This document shows, piece by piece, positions 5,914-5,962 of a stretch of 5,962 bases of DNA. Numbering within the stretch: position 1 is the first letter of the stretch; each line of letters begins with the position of its first letter. Both the position numbers and the translations under genes were made by a program. A model generated the notes under the pieces. The model did no database searches. It saw nothing but the letters and a program-made list of their open reading frames with translations, and was not told the DNA's origin. The stretch is from Chloroflexota bacterium. GTDB lineage: Bacteria; Chloroflexota; UBA6077; CF-72. The stretch is from positions 1 to 5,962 of the forward strand of contig JAFAPL010000819.1 of assembly GCA_019247135.1 (NCBI GenBank), read 5' to 3'.

Positions 5914-5962
5914 CCATCGCTCGAGGGCGACGATCGCATACGCTTGCCCAGCGTCAAAAATG

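Noticed and set aside
5952..5957. TTGACG -35 for the fused membrane gene (minus strand)
   Set aside because: A good -35 match, but no -10-like hexamer at 16-18 bases.

Overview
The window is about 6 kb of GC-rich bacterial DNA with five protein-coding genes packed almost end to end. It has no RNA genes, insertion sequences or CRISPR arrays. The fused membrane/spermidine-synthase-like gene, the GC-rich codon use and the apparently leaderless gene recall Chloroflexota or a neighbouring terrestrial phylum, perhaps an actinobacterium. That placement is inference from protein motifs only.

Left and centre (positions 61-3642, minus strand): a type II fatty acid synthesis cluster read right to left. 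The order is fabD (malonyl-CoA:ACP transacylase), an 86-nt gap holding a stem-loop and a degenerate heptamer repeat, a first KAS II gene (fabF copy A), then 4 nt later a second KAS II gene (fabF copy B). FabD would load malonyl groups onto acyl carrier protein, and the two condensing enzymes would use them to extend acyl chains. Both KAS copies keep the Cys-His-Lys-His catalytic set, but they differ at two acyl-pocket positions, which suggests a division of labour. No acpP, fabG or fabH lies between them, so those must be encoded elsewhere. The layout resembles the mycobacterial fabD-acpM-kasA-kasB cluster without the carrier protein.

Right-centre (3643-4213): a short divergent promoter region separates fabD from a plus-strand gene for a 161-residue helical, coiled-coil-like protein of unknown function. 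The fabD start is a GTG with a strong double Shine-Dalgarno. The coiled-coil gene has none and seems to be leaderless.

Right (4210-5883, minus strand): a 557-residue membrane protein with seven predicted N-terminal helices and a spermidine-synthase-like C-terminal domain. It converges on the coiled-coil gene, and both stop codons lie in one CTAG. The last 79 bases (5884-5962) hold its upstream region, with an imperfect palindrome. Bases 1-60 hold no gene I can support.

Overall this is mostly ordinary core-metabolism DNA. The points most worth following up are the two functionally divergent KAS genes, the stem-loop after fabD, the overlapping divergent promoters and the predicted external placement of the synthase-like domain.
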